NCBI GenBank assembly: GCA_963718145.1
Contig: CAVQYJ010000012.1
Coordinates: forward strand, 62,001-126,000
Reading direction: 5' to 3'
Length of the DNA: 64,000 nucleotides
DNA from: UBA7672 sp963718145
GTDB taxonomy: Bacteria; Pseudomonadota; Alphaproteobacteria; Caulobacterales; Hyphomonadaceae
In this document: piece after piece, positions 17,076-25,154 of the stretch
Numbering within the stretch: position 1 is the stretch's first letter
Layout of the letters: every line of letters starts with the position of its first letter
The notes under the pieces: model-generated
The model's input: the letters and a program-made list of their open reading frames with translations, nothing else
What the model was told of the DNA's origin: nothing
Database searches by the model: none
Translations under genes and position numbers: made by a program

Positions 17076-17228
17076 GTGCCGGCCCTTGGCGGAGTGCTCT
17101 TCCAGTTCCCGGATTCAGTGGTTGTGTCCCGCGGTCCCAACTCCGTGCCCATGCAGCCCGAAAAATACGTGATGCACCGCGATGTCCGTGAAACCAGGCT
17201 GACGGTGAAGGTCAGCTGCGTTAGCTGA
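17076..17228 (+). CDS. Possible small protein, unrecognised
   Basis: A GTG at 17076 opens a 50-codon frame reading PALGGVLFQFPDSVVVSRG and ending in RLTVKVSCVS. Unlike the surrounding noise frames it has a balanced amino-acid composition and alternating hydrophobic residues suggesting beta strands. AAGGAG lies upstream at 17058-17063, about 12 bases from the GTG, which is longer than ideal. It is between the DUF1801 gene and the convergent hydrolase gene. I do not recognise the sequence; it may be a remnant of a larger gene or chance. Confidence 0.3.
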   Translation: MPALGGVLFQFPDSVVVSRGPNSVPMQPEKYVMHRDVRETRLTVKVSCVS

Positions 17229-17246
17229 GATCGGCTTTCGCCGTTT

Positions 17247-18440
17247 CTACTGTCCAGCGGCTGCCGTGGGCGCCCTGGCGGCGCGCGGCTCGTTGATCGT
17301 GACGCCGCGGCCGGAAGGCGGCTGTGGGCCGCCTTTCATCCAGGCGAGCAGAGCGTCGAAGCTGGCTGCAACCTCGGGCGTCGTCACCGAGCCATGGCCG
17401 TAATGGTCGAAGATCTGGAAGACGACCTTGTCGGCATGGCCGGCGCGGCGCACGATCGACACATAAGCTTCGGTGGTGTCGGCCGGCACGATAGGATCGT
17501 ATACCGGCGACATGATGACGAGTGGCTTTTTGAGGTTGCCCGTCGCCGTGTACCATTTCTTGAGGTAGGCGTCCTTGCCGGGCTCCGCTGCATAGCGCTT
17601 CACGCCTTCGTTCACCTTTGCGTGGTCGTCATCGACATTGTAGATGGTGGTGAGGTTCGAGAACGGGTTGCCGCCTGAACGCTCTTGCGCCTCGTGGATC
17701 AGGTAGGTGTGGAAGGCGACCGTTGTCGCGACGTCTTCCTTCTTGCGGCCCCAGGCGCGGCGGAAGATTTCGGCCTTCTCTGGATTGGCGTCGAGCACGG
17801 CCTGGATTTTCCTGCTCGTGTCGGACTGGCCGATGGAATACGCGTAGCCGTTGAGCGGGCCGACGATGGGCGGCTGGACGCCCGGGAAGTAGTATTCGAA
17901 AAGCGCCAGCATCTCGAAATTCCAGTTCATGTTCTCAAGGCGCGACTCGAGCCCGGAACAGCAGGTGACGAGACCGGCGTCGTAAGTCTCGGGGTACATC
18001 TCGACCGACGCTGTGGTGACGCTGGCGCCCATGGCGCCGCCTGTGGCAATGACGGAACTGGTCTTGCCGTACTTCTTCACGAAGTATTTCCGCAGGGCCT
18101 CGTTGTCGGTCATCGCCTGCTCGATGGCCCAGCCGCCCTTGGAGTAGCTGGACTGGACGACGGCAAAGCCGCGATCGAGGAAGACGCGCAATCGAGACGA
18201 GGGCGGGCCGCCGGCCGGCACGCGAGGCTCGGGCGAATAGCCGTGGTTCATGACGACCAGGCCCTTGTTCCAGTTCGCTGGAACGTCGATCCGGAATTTT
18301 GCGCCTGCGATCTCTCCGGTTTCAGTCTTCACGTCAGAGGCTGGCGTGGCGGCGGGGGCCGTTGGCGTCTGGGCGAGCGCGCCGGGCGCCGCAAGGCCGA
18401 GGGCTGCGGTAAGCACGATCCTGCTGATGAGCGATGTCAC
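17247..18440 (-). CDS. Secreted alpha/beta hydrolase-like protein, nucleophile Ser absent
   Basis: The 397-residue protein starts with a signal peptide ending near APGALAQ and has an alpha/beta-hydrolase layout: LVVMNHGYSPEPRVPAGG (oxyanion region), FLDRGFAVVQSSYSKGGWA, the nucleophile-elbow position VIATGGAMGASVTTASVE, SPVYDPIVPADTTE (acid) and FDHYGHGSVTTPE (His). Relatives I know have a GGSMGG-type elbow; here the Ser is replaced by Ala (GCC codon), while Asp and His remain. It may be catalytically dead or use another residue. The tail is Pro/Ala/Arg rich. It is divergent from no gene and separated from the thioesterase gene by 124 bases with an inverted repeat. Confidence 0.78.
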   Translation of the reverse strand: MTSLISRIVLTAALGLAAPGALAQTPTAPAATPASDVKTETGEIAGAKFRIDVPANWNKGLVVMNHGYSPEPRVPAGGPPSSRLRVFLDRGFAVVQSSYSKGGWAIEQAMTDNEALRKYFVKKYGKTSSVIATGGAMGASVTTASVEMYPETYDAGLVTCCSGLESRLENMNWNFEMLALFEYYFPGVQPPIVGPLNGYAYSIGQSDTSRKIQAVLDANPEKAEIFRRAWGRKKEDVATTVAFHTYLIHEAQERSGGNPFSNLTTIYNVDDDHAKVNEGVKRYAAEPGKDAYLKKWYTATGNLKKPLVIMSPVYDPIVPADTTEAYVSIVRRAGHADKVVFQIFDHYGHGSVTTPEVAASFDALLAWMKGGPQPPSGRGVTINEPRAARAPTAAAGQ

Positions 18441-18495
18441 TGTGTTGTCCCTTGAACCGGACGCCTGTCTGGCGGCCCTATCGTTGGAAGGGAGG

Positions 18496-18531
18496 CTGTC
18501 GCAAAGCCCTTCGGCTGTCGAGATGCGACAG
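18496..18531. promoter_or_regulatory. Inverted repeat upstream of the hydrolase gene
   Basis: CTGTCGCA (18496-18503) is repeated inverted as TGCGACAG (18524-18531), with a further GCTGTCG at 18514-18520 between them. The repeat lies 56-91 bases upstream of the hydrolase start on the minus strand, a plausible operator position. It also lies just downstream of the thioesterase stop at 18565 on the same strand, so a transcription-termination hairpin is an alternative reading. Confidence 0.35.
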
Positions 18532-18564
18532 GGAGGGTGACGCTATCTTGCAGGTCGACAGAGT

Positions 18565-19494
18565 TTAGACCGTCAACCCCGCTGGCGCGATCTTCGCGAG
18601 AGAGTCCATCAGGTCCGGCGTGGCTGACAGGATCTTTCGGGTTTCGAGGTTGAGGGCGACGGCGACAGCTTCGGTCGTAGCCCATGCCTCTCCCGAATCG
18701 GGATCGACCACCCAATGGACGAAAGAGTGCACCTTCTCCTTCTGGAAGCCGCGGCCCGAGCGAATGACGAAGCGGTCGCCGGGGCGCGGCCAGCGGCGAT
18801 AGATCAGGCGATACTCCAGGACGGCGCCGCCCATACGCACGGTTTCGCCGCGTACGGCGGCGGCTACGCCGACCTGTTCTCGCCAGGGACGCAGGAGGTG
18901 GGCGATGGAGTCCGAGATGCGGCCGAGGAACATTTCGGGCAGCATGCGGCCAGTCAGGTCGCAATGATCGGACTGCACGACGCCGCGGCCGATGACGGGC
19001 GCGCCGATGGCGTCGGCATCGCTCATCTTCGCCGACGTGCGCGGAACAACGGAGAGGTCGAGCGAGCGCGGGGCGGTTTCGGGAGGCGGCGCGTCCTTGA
19101 GGGTTTCGAACGCGGCGCGGGTTGCATCCGACCAAGGGAAGGCTACGCGGCTGTCGACATCGACATGGTCGATCCAGGTGCGATAGGCGGCGCAGGGCTC
19201 GCCGGCGGCGTGGTCGATCTGCTGGTAGAGAAGGACCGACTTGTCGGTCACCTCTATCACGCAGGCCTTCATCATGAAGGGTTTGCCGGCGTGGGCTTCC
19301 TTGATGAAGCGGATGTGCTGGTCGCGAGGGATGAGGGTCGAGCGGGCGCGCGGGCGGAAAGCCTGGGAGAGACCGGCGACGTGGGCGAACTCGGCGAGGC
19401 CCTCCATCATTTTCGCGACGTAGAAGCGCACGTTCATGTGCCCCATCTCGTCGCATTCCCAGGTGTTGATGCTGCCGCGATAGACTTCGATCAT
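18565..19494 (-). CDS. Acyl-CoA thioesterase, double hotdog
   Basis: The 309-residue protein has two hotdog domains in tandem. The first carries the 4-hydroxybenzoyl-CoA thioesterase-like signature YRGSINTWECDEMGHMNVRFYVAKM near residue 5, the second VVQSDHCDLTGRMLPEMFLGRISDSIAHLL near residue 170. These hydrolyse acyl-CoA thioesters. Homologues sit alone or are fused to carnitine dehydrogenases, so betainyl- or acyl-CoA substrates are possible, but nothing here decides it. It follows zur by 13 bases on the same strand and is probably co-transcribed. Confidence 0.85.
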   Translation of the reverse strand: MIEVYRGSINTWECDEMGHMNVRFYVAKMMEGLAEFAHVAGLSQAFRPRARSTLIPRDQHIRFIKEAHAGKPFMMKACVIEVTDKSVLLYQQIDHAAGEPCAAYRTWIDHVDVDSRVAFPWSDATRAAFETLKDAPPPETAPRSLDLSVVPRTSAKMSDADAIGAPVIGRGVVQSDHCDLTGRMLPEMFLGRISDSIAHLLRPWREQVGVAAAVRGETVRMGGAVLEYRLIYRRWPRPGDRFVIRSGRGFQKEKVHSFVHWVVDPDSGEAWATTEAVAVALNLETRKILSATPDLMDSLAKIAPAGLTV

Positions 19495-19507
19495 CGTGGC
19501 GCCCGGA

Positions 19508-19978
19508 TCACGCGCAGCCTGCGCAGAGGCCGCGAATCTCGATGATGGCGCTGCGCATCTTGAATTTCACGCCCTCGGCCTCCTGGCCGAGCTTTTTGAC
19601 GCTGTCGCCAGCGTGGAGTTCGCCAGCCGAGCCGCAGCTATCACAGATTAGAAACACTGCCGCATGGCCGTGCTTCCAGTGGCCGCAGGCGACAAAGGCA
19701 TTGAGGCTTTCGATGCGGTGGGCGAGGCCCATTTCGAGCAGGAAATCCAGCGAGCGGTAGACGGTCGGCGGCTTGGCAGCGCCGTCATCGCCGAGTTGCT
19801 GGAGCAGGTCGTAGGCCTTCGACGGGCCTTCGGATTCGAGCAGCAGGGTGAGGACTTTCCGGCGCAGGGGCGTGAGCTTGCCGCCGCGCTGTTCGCACAG
19901 CGCTTCCGCCTCGCGCAACGACTCGCCCAGCGCAACGGGGGCGCAAGCGAGGTGGGAGTGCGGGTGGCCTTGGGACAT
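19508..19978 (-). CDS. zur: Fur family regulator, zinc-uptake regulator Zur type
   Basis: The 156-residue protein has the Fur winged helix (GGKLTPLRRKVLTLLLESEGPSKAYDLLQQL, KPPTVYRSLDFLLEMGLAHRIESLNAFV) and the Zur-type metal segment CGHWKHGHAAVFLICDSCGSAGEL with a second pair CAGC at the C-terminus; these two Cys pairs hold structural zinc. Zur represses zinc-uptake genes when zinc is plentiful. The start at 19978 (MSQGHPHSH) is chosen because the upstream in-frame extension to 20107 has no family resemblance. The His-rich start is typical of metal regulators. No znuABC genes are visible in the window. Confidence 0.87.
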   Translation of the reverse strand: MSQGHPHSHLACAPVALGESLREAEALCEQRGGKLTPLRRKVLTLLLESEGPSKAYDLLQQLGDDGAAKPPTVYRSLDFLLEMGLAHRIESLNAFVACGHWKHGHAAVFLICDSCGSAGELHAGDSVKKLGQEAEGVKFKMRSAIIEIRGLCAGCA

Positions 19979-20137
19979 GCCTGCAATGTCGGCTGCCTGA
20001 ACCCGCCGCACAAGGCCTGAAGCCCAAGGCAAATCAGGGGCGCGACAGGTATGAGGCGGCGCTTTTGCAGGAATCATTAACCGTATTCTGGCCAGTTTGG
20101 CCGCCATCTTCGTGCGCAGGCCAGCAGGGGCGCGTCC

Positions 20138-22154
20138 ATGTCGGAACAGGCGGTTGCAGCACGGTCAACGGGCCCTCTGGGGAGCCTGGGTGCAGGTGTG
20201 CGCTTCCTTTTAACGGACCGCCTGGGGCTGGTGATGCTGCTCTGGCTGGTGATCGCGTTCGGGCTGCGGCCGCTGCTGATGGGCGCGCATGACGGCTCTG
20301 CGGGGGTGGTGCAGGAGTGGCTGCGGGCGAGGCTGGAGCCGGCGCCGCTGGCGCGTGTCGCAGGGTCGGTGCAGTGGGCGTCGCTGGCCGGGCTGATCCT
20401 GGCGCTGGCGCTGGCGCATGTGCGGATTGCGGGCGTGGCGCCGGACATGTTGCGCGCCACGGCGGCGCGGTTCGGCATGGCGGCGGCGTATGCGCTGGCC
20501 CTGTGCGTGGGCTATGCGGTGTTCGTGTGGACGCCGACGACTGCGATCTCGCTGATGATGCACGACGCTTTCATCTTCTTCGACGCGATCCACCGCATTG
20601 ATGCCGGGCAGCGACCATCAACAGACTTTCCGACGCCGCTGGGCGCGGCGATGCTTTACCTGCCGTGGCTGGGATCCAAGATTGCCGGCGGATATGCCGG
20701 GGCGGTTGAGATCTCGTCGGCCATCGTGGCGCTGCCGCTGTGCCTTGCGTGCGCATTGGCGTGCAGCCGGCGACATGGGGCGTGCGGTCTCGGCCCTGCT
20801 GATGGCGGTGATCTTCCTGATGACCGTGCCGGCGCTGCTCGAAGGCTACAACGCGCCGGACAGCGCGACGATGGAGGGTGGCGAGCTTCTCAACATCAGC
20901 GACGAGTTCGCTCTGGCGATGTTCTATAACCGATGGGGCTGGGGCGCGCTGATCGCAATGTTCGCGTTCCTGACGCCGCGCGGAGATGAGAAGACGCCAG
21001 TTGCAGAGATCGTCACGCTCAGCCTGATGCTGGTTTTCCTTTTCTGGCTGAAACTATCCTACTTTGTCGTCGGCGGCGCTGCCGCGGCGCTCTATGCATT
21101 TCTTGGGGCGCGCCCGTGGCGCACACTGGGCATCGGGGCAGGGGTGGCGGCCGGCGGCATACTCGTGGTCGGGCTGATCACCGGGAACTTCGTCGCCTAT
21201 GTCGGCGACATCATCACAGCGGCAAAGGTGAGCGGAACGCGGGTCGCCGGCCTGATGCTGCTGGTGAAAGACAACCTGCAGGACTTCCTGATCGCGTGCT
21301 CGCCGATCATCGCCATGGGAGCCATGCGCAGGTTGAAGCCGGTAGACATATGGGTGACCGCGCTGATCGTGTTGGGCACGCTGTTCATCATCAACCAGAA
21401 CGCGCAGTCGTCCGGCGTGCCGACGCTGCTGATGGTCGCGGTCTATGCGGTCTGGCGGTTGAAGGACGAAGACAATCGGGCGGTGCGCATGATCGCGCTT
21501 TTTGCGCTGGCTGTGCCGGCCTGTGGCTACGTTCTCGATCGCAGCGCAGGCCTGCTGGGACAGGCCGTTCTGGCTCGGAGGGAAGAGGCGCGGCCGCCGG
21601 CGGCGTGGGCCGGCATTCCAGCGCTGAAGGGGGTCTACGCGCAGGAGCATGAGAGCGTGCTCGCCGATTTCAGTGCGGCTGATACGGAAGAGAAGCGCCT
21701 GAGCGCATTCCGCAAGACGTCGCTCTTTGGTCGCCGCCAATTTCTGCGCTCGGGCGAGTACATGACGACACTGATGCAGGGGATGAGCGAGTTGAAGCCG
21801 GTGATGGCCAGGGGCGAATCCGTGGTCGTGATGGACTTCTCAAGCCCGTTGTCCTTCCTCACTGATTCTCGGCCGGCGAAGGGGTACTGGATCACTTTCG
21901 ACGATGGGAGAACGATCAGCAATTCAGTCGCCCCAGAGGCGAGCTTGCTGTTCGCGGACGCCGACCACGTCATGGCCCCCAGGATTTTCATGGAGCCGGA
22001 CACCGCGTCGAGGTTGAAGGGTCTGTATGCGGAGTATCTCGGTGGGGCCTATGAAATTCGCGTAGAAACAGCGTACTGGATACGCTGGTCGAACCGGAAA
22101 GACCGCGCAAAATCTGCTCTGACTGCTGCGGCCGTGGCCCGAAGCCAACCCTAA
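20138..22154 (+). pseudogene. Large polytopic membrane protein of unknown function, frameshifted
   Basis: The frame from ATG 20138 gives a hydrophobic protein with several membrane helices (LVMLLWLVIAFGLRPLL, WASLAGLILALALAHV, AYALALCVGYAVFVW) until about 20760, where it turns Arg-rich. The continuation is in the next frame from near GDMGRAVSALLMAVIFLMTV through ten further hydrophobic segments and a soluble C-terminal domain of about 180 residues ending at 22154. Removing one base between about 20745 and 20785 gives a single 671-residue protein. The layout (many helices, then a soluble tail) recalls membrane glycosyltransferases, but I cannot assign a family. It is divergent from zur. Confidence 0.7.
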
Positions 22155-22297
22155 ACTCTGCGCACGAATCCTACGTTTGGGGCGTGTGTCGCGCCCGGAA
22201 GACCTGTGCGAAAACCCCCGTTTTTCATAGCAAAACGCTTGGGAATCGCGATTTTCCGTGTAATCAGGCGACAACTTCAAAAGGGAGTCTCAACGAC

Positions 22298-22600
22298 ATG
22301 GCCACCGCCGCAAAAGCCAAACAGAACACCGTCAGCCTGAAGCATCTCGCGGCGGCTCTCGCTGAGAGCCACGACATGCCCAAGAAGAACGCCGAAGCCA
22401 TTCTCAACGATCTGATCACGATGCTGACCAAGCACCTCAAGAAAGGCGACCGTATTCGCCTTGTCGGTCTCGGCGTGCTGGTTGTGCGCAAGCGTGCCGC
22501 CCGCATGGGCCGCAACCCGGCGACGGGCGAGCCTGTCCAGATCAAGGCCTCGAAGAAGGTGGCCTTCCGCGCCTCCAAAGAGCTGAAAGAGTCGATCTAG
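22298..22600 (+). CDS. HU family DNA-binding protein
   Basis: The 100-residue nucleoid protein shows the HU/IHF fold: an N-terminal helix pair (SLKHLAAALAESHDMPKKNAEAILNDLITMLTKHLKKGDRIRLVGLGVL) and the DNA-clasping beta arm RKRAARMGRNPATGEPVQIKASKKVAFRASKELKE. The RMGRNPATGE arm is the family hallmark. It has a short basic N-terminal extension (MATAAKAKQ). The start at 22298 has AAGGGAG upstream. A strong intrinsic terminator follows the stop at 22633. Confidence 0.92.
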   Translation: MATAAKAKQNTVSLKHLAAALAESHDMPKKNAEAILNDLITMLTKHLKKGDRIRLVGLGVLVVRKRAARMGRNPATGEPVQIKASKKVAFRASKELKESI

Positions 22601-22632
22601 TCGTCTCTCTCAAGTCAAAGACGAGTTTGCGG

Positions 22633-22668
22633 CGCCCGGTCCTTTGTTGGACTGGGCGTTTTGCTTTT
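22633..22668 (+). terminator. Rho-independent terminator of the HU gene
   Basis: CGCCCGGTCC (22633-22642) pairs over ten positions, one a G-T wobble, with GGACTGGGCG (22649-22658) around the loop TTTGTT, followed by the T-rich run TTTTGCTTTT. It lies 32 bases after the HU stop and would also serve the convergent cupin-like gene ending at 22681. Confidence 0.85.
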
Positions 22669-22680
22669 CATTGCTAGCGT

Positions 22681-23586
22681 CTATGCCGCGGCGCGCCGCG
22701 CCTCTTCAAAAGGGAGGGAGGCAGGCTCCGCGATATCGAACGAGCGTTTGAAGTCCTTGATGCGGTTCTCGACGAGGCCGAGGCGCTCGAAGGCGAGCGA
22801 GGCGGCCCATAGCAGGGCGCGCACTGCCTCCGAAATCTTCGACATTTCCTGTATTTTCCAGCCCCAGCGGCGCAGCACGCCATTGGCGCGGTGGGCGCCC
22901 GTGGTGATGCGCGAGCCCCAGGTCTGATAGTCCATGGAAAGCGAGACGCAGAAGCCTTCCTGGTTTTCCACGCGATGGGGAGCGTAGAGCGGCCAGGCGA
23001 GGGCTTCGCCGGGGACGAGGTCGAACCGGTAGGCGGCGCCGTCATAGATGCGCGAATACGGGAGTTCTTCGGTCGTGGTGCGCATGATCACGCGTTCCAT
23101 CGCATCCTGTGGAAGGAAGGCGCCGGTGTTGGGGTAGATCCAGATGCGCTTCACGCCGCGCAGGTGGAACAGCACCACGTGGGCGGGGTCGAAATGATAG
23201 GGCACGCGGGTGGTGGGCGAGGACAGGATGAGCTGGCCGGTCATCTTCCGCGGCTTCACATGCGGATTAAGCTTGGCGAACGACGCCTGGATTTCGGCCC
23301 AGAGGCCGGGGTGGGCGTGTTCGATGCCGCGGAGATTTACCCACAACTTGCCGGCCTTGATCGCTTTCAGGACCGTTGCGCCGTCGGCATGACCCCGGTC
23401 GCCCGTTTCGAGAGAAACCTGTCCGTTCGCGTCGAATTCATAGGCGTTGATGTCGAACAGGTCGGCAGGGTAGCGATTCAGGAGGTGGATCAACGCTTCG
23501 TCGGAAGCCAGATAGGTAGGGACGCCATGCTCGACGGCGACAGGGGCCGGGGGCGTGGCAACCTTCGATTCAACCGGATGTGTCAT
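22681..23586 (-). CDS. Cupin-like (JmjC-type) domain protein
   Basis: The 301-residue protein has the JmjC/cupin-like iron site: VPYHFDPAHVVLFHLRGVKRIWIYP gives the HxD pair and WPLYAPHRVEN the distal His, as in Fe(II)/2-oxoglutarate oxygenases that hydroxylate proteins or small molecules. The substrate is unknown. The start at 23586 (MTHPVESKVATPP) is supported by GAGGAG just upstream; upstream codons in frame do not resemble the family. The gene converges on HU and is divergent from ftsB. Confidence 0.82.
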   Translation of the reverse strand: MTHPVESKVATPPAPVAVEHGVPTYLASDEALIHLLNRYPADLFDINAYEFDANGQVSLETGDRGHADGATVLKAIKAGKLWVNLRGIEHAHPGLWAEIQASFAKLNPHVKPRKMTGQLILSSPTTRVPYHFDPAHVVLFHLRGVKRIWIYPNTGAFLPQDAMERVIMRTTTEELPYSRIYDGAAYRFDLVPGEALAWPLYAPHRVENQEGFCVSLSMDYQTWGSRITTGAHRANGVLRRWGWKIQEMSKISEAVRALLWAASLAFERLGLVENRIKDFKRSFDIAEPASLPFEEARRAAA

Positions 23587-23773
23587 ATCGGACTCCTCGG
23601 CGAGCGATTTGAGTTCGCTTGGCTGGGGAACTGCAAACCGGGGGCCGCGCCGGCCGAACGCTTGATCTGGCTTTCCTGGGCAAATCGATTCATGCCTCGT
23701 TAACCACGAGGGCTTCACTTCCGATCGGAGCTGAAGGGCGTTGGAGAAGGACCGCGGAGACGCGGGAACTGGG

Positions 23774-24067
23774 ATGGTTAAGGCTGCAAAAGCCATACTT
23801 CTCCCGGGCGCCATCGGCGCTCTCATCCTCTATTTCTCGTATTGGGCGCTGGCGGGCGACCAGGGCCTGGCGCGCTGGACCAGGCTGCAGGGCGACCAGG
23901 AACAGCTTGAAGCCAAGCTGGTCGAGCTAAGGGCCGAGCGGGACGTGCTGGAAGCGTCCCTTGTGCGCCTGCGTGATGGGACGCTGGACCTCGACTATGT
24001 CGAGGAAATCGCGCGCACGAAGCTGTCCTACGTGCGACCGGACGAAGTTCTCGTCGCGGTGCGTTGA
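23774..24067 (+). CDS. ftsB: Septum formation initiator FtsB/DivIC
   Basis: The 97-residue single-pass membrane protein has a short cytoplasmic end (MVKAAKA), a membrane helix (LLPGAIGALILYFSYWAL), a coiled coil (LQGDQEQLEAKLVELRAERDVLEASLVRLRDG) and the C-terminal LDYVEEIARTKLSYVRPDEVLV, where the ARxxLxYxxPxE pattern is diagnostic of FtsB/DivIC. FtsB bridges early and late divisome proteins with FtsL and FtsQ. It lies directly before pdhA, a neighbourhood common in alphaproteobacteria. Confidence 0.9.
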   Translation: MVKAAKAILLPGAIGALILYFSYWALAGDQGLARWTRLQGDQEQLEAKLVELRAERDVLEASLVRLRDGTLDLDYVEEIARTKLSYVRPDEVLVAVR

Positions 24068-24139
24068 ACCTTTCGCCTAAAAGGTGTGAAACAGGCGACC
24101 TGATCCCCCGTCACGGCAGGGACAGGAAGGATTCGCCTC

Positions 24140-25153
24140 ATGGCAGCCAAGAAGGCCGCGACCAAGACCCGCAAGAAGCCAGGTGAACCGGTAAAGGCCG
24201 AACTGATCGGTTATTACCGCGACATGCTGCTGATCCGGCGCTTCGAGGAGAAGGCGGGGCAGCTTTACGGCATGGGGCTGATCGCCGGCTTCTGCCATCT
24301 CTACATCGGCCAGGAGGCCGTCGTGGTGGGCGTGCAGTCGGTGCTCGACCCTGACGACCAGGTGATCACGGGATACCGCGACCATGGCCACATGCTGGCG
24401 ACCGGCATGACGGCGCGCGGCGTGATGGCGGAGTTGACCGGGCGCGAGGGCGGCTATTCCCGCGGCAAGGGTGGCTCGATGCACATGTTCAGCCGCGAGA
24501 AGAACTTCTACGGCGGCCACGGCATTGTCGGCGCGCAGGTTCCGATCGGCACGGGGCTGGCGTTCTCGAACCGCTACAAGGGATCGGACGCAGTCTGCAT
24601 CGCCTATTTCGGCGACGGGGCTTCGAACCAGGGGCAGGTCTACGAAGCCTTCAACATGGCGAGCCTGTGGAAGCTGCCGGTCGTCTATGTGGTCGAGAAC
24701 AATCAATACGCGATGGGCACGTCGATCGCGCGATCGTCGGCCGAGACGGAGCTCTACAAGCGCGGCATATCGTTCGAGATCCCCGGCGAGGAAGTCGATG
24801 GCATGGACGTGCTCGCCGTTCGCAAGGCGGCGGCGAAGGCCGTGGAGCGGGCGCGCGAGGGAGAGGGGCCGACCATCCTCGAAATGAAGACGTACCGGTA
24901 TCGCGGCCACTCGATGTCCGATCCCGCAAAGTATCGCACGCGCGAGGAAGTGCAGGAAATGCGCGAGCACCACGACCCGATCGAGCTGCTCAAGAAGAAG
25001 CTGATCGAGGGCAAGCACGCGACCGAGGACGACCTCAAGAAGCTTGAGGCCGAGGTCCGCGAGGTCGTGAACGACTCGGCGCAGTTCGCGCAGGACAGCC
25101 CGGAGCCGGATCCGGACGAGCTGTGGACGGATGTGCTGGTGGAGTCGCACTGA
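24140..25153 (+). CDS. pdhA: Pyruvate dehydrogenase E1 component, alpha subunit
   Basis: The 337-residue E1-alpha decarboxylates pyruvate with thiamine diphosphate together with PdhB. The ThDP motif is intact: YFGDGASNQGQVYEAFNMASLWKLPVVYVVENN, and the phosphorylation-loop region of mitochondrial homologues appears as YRYRGHSMSDPAKYRTREE. The start has a Lys-rich head (MAAKKAATKTRKKPG) and a GGAAGG ribosome site. It is one base before the pdhB start and opens the pdh locus. Confidence 0.96.
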   Translation: MAAKKAATKTRKKPGEPVKAELIGYYRDMLLIRRFEEKAGQLYGMGLIAGFCHLYIGQEAVVVGVQSVLDPDDQVITGYRDHGHMLATGMTARGVMAELTGREGGYSRGKGGSMHMFSREKNFYGGHGIVGAQVPIGTGLAFSNRYKGSDAVCIAYFGDGASNQGQVYEAFNMASLWKLPVVYVVENNQYAMGTSIARSSAETELYKRGISFEIPGEEVDGMDVLAVRKAAAKAVERAREGEGPTILEMKTYRYRGHSMSDPAKYRTREEVQEMREHHDPIELLKKKLIEGKHATEDDLKKLEAEVREVVNDSAQFAQDSPEPDPDELWTDVLVESH

Positions 25154-25154
25154 G

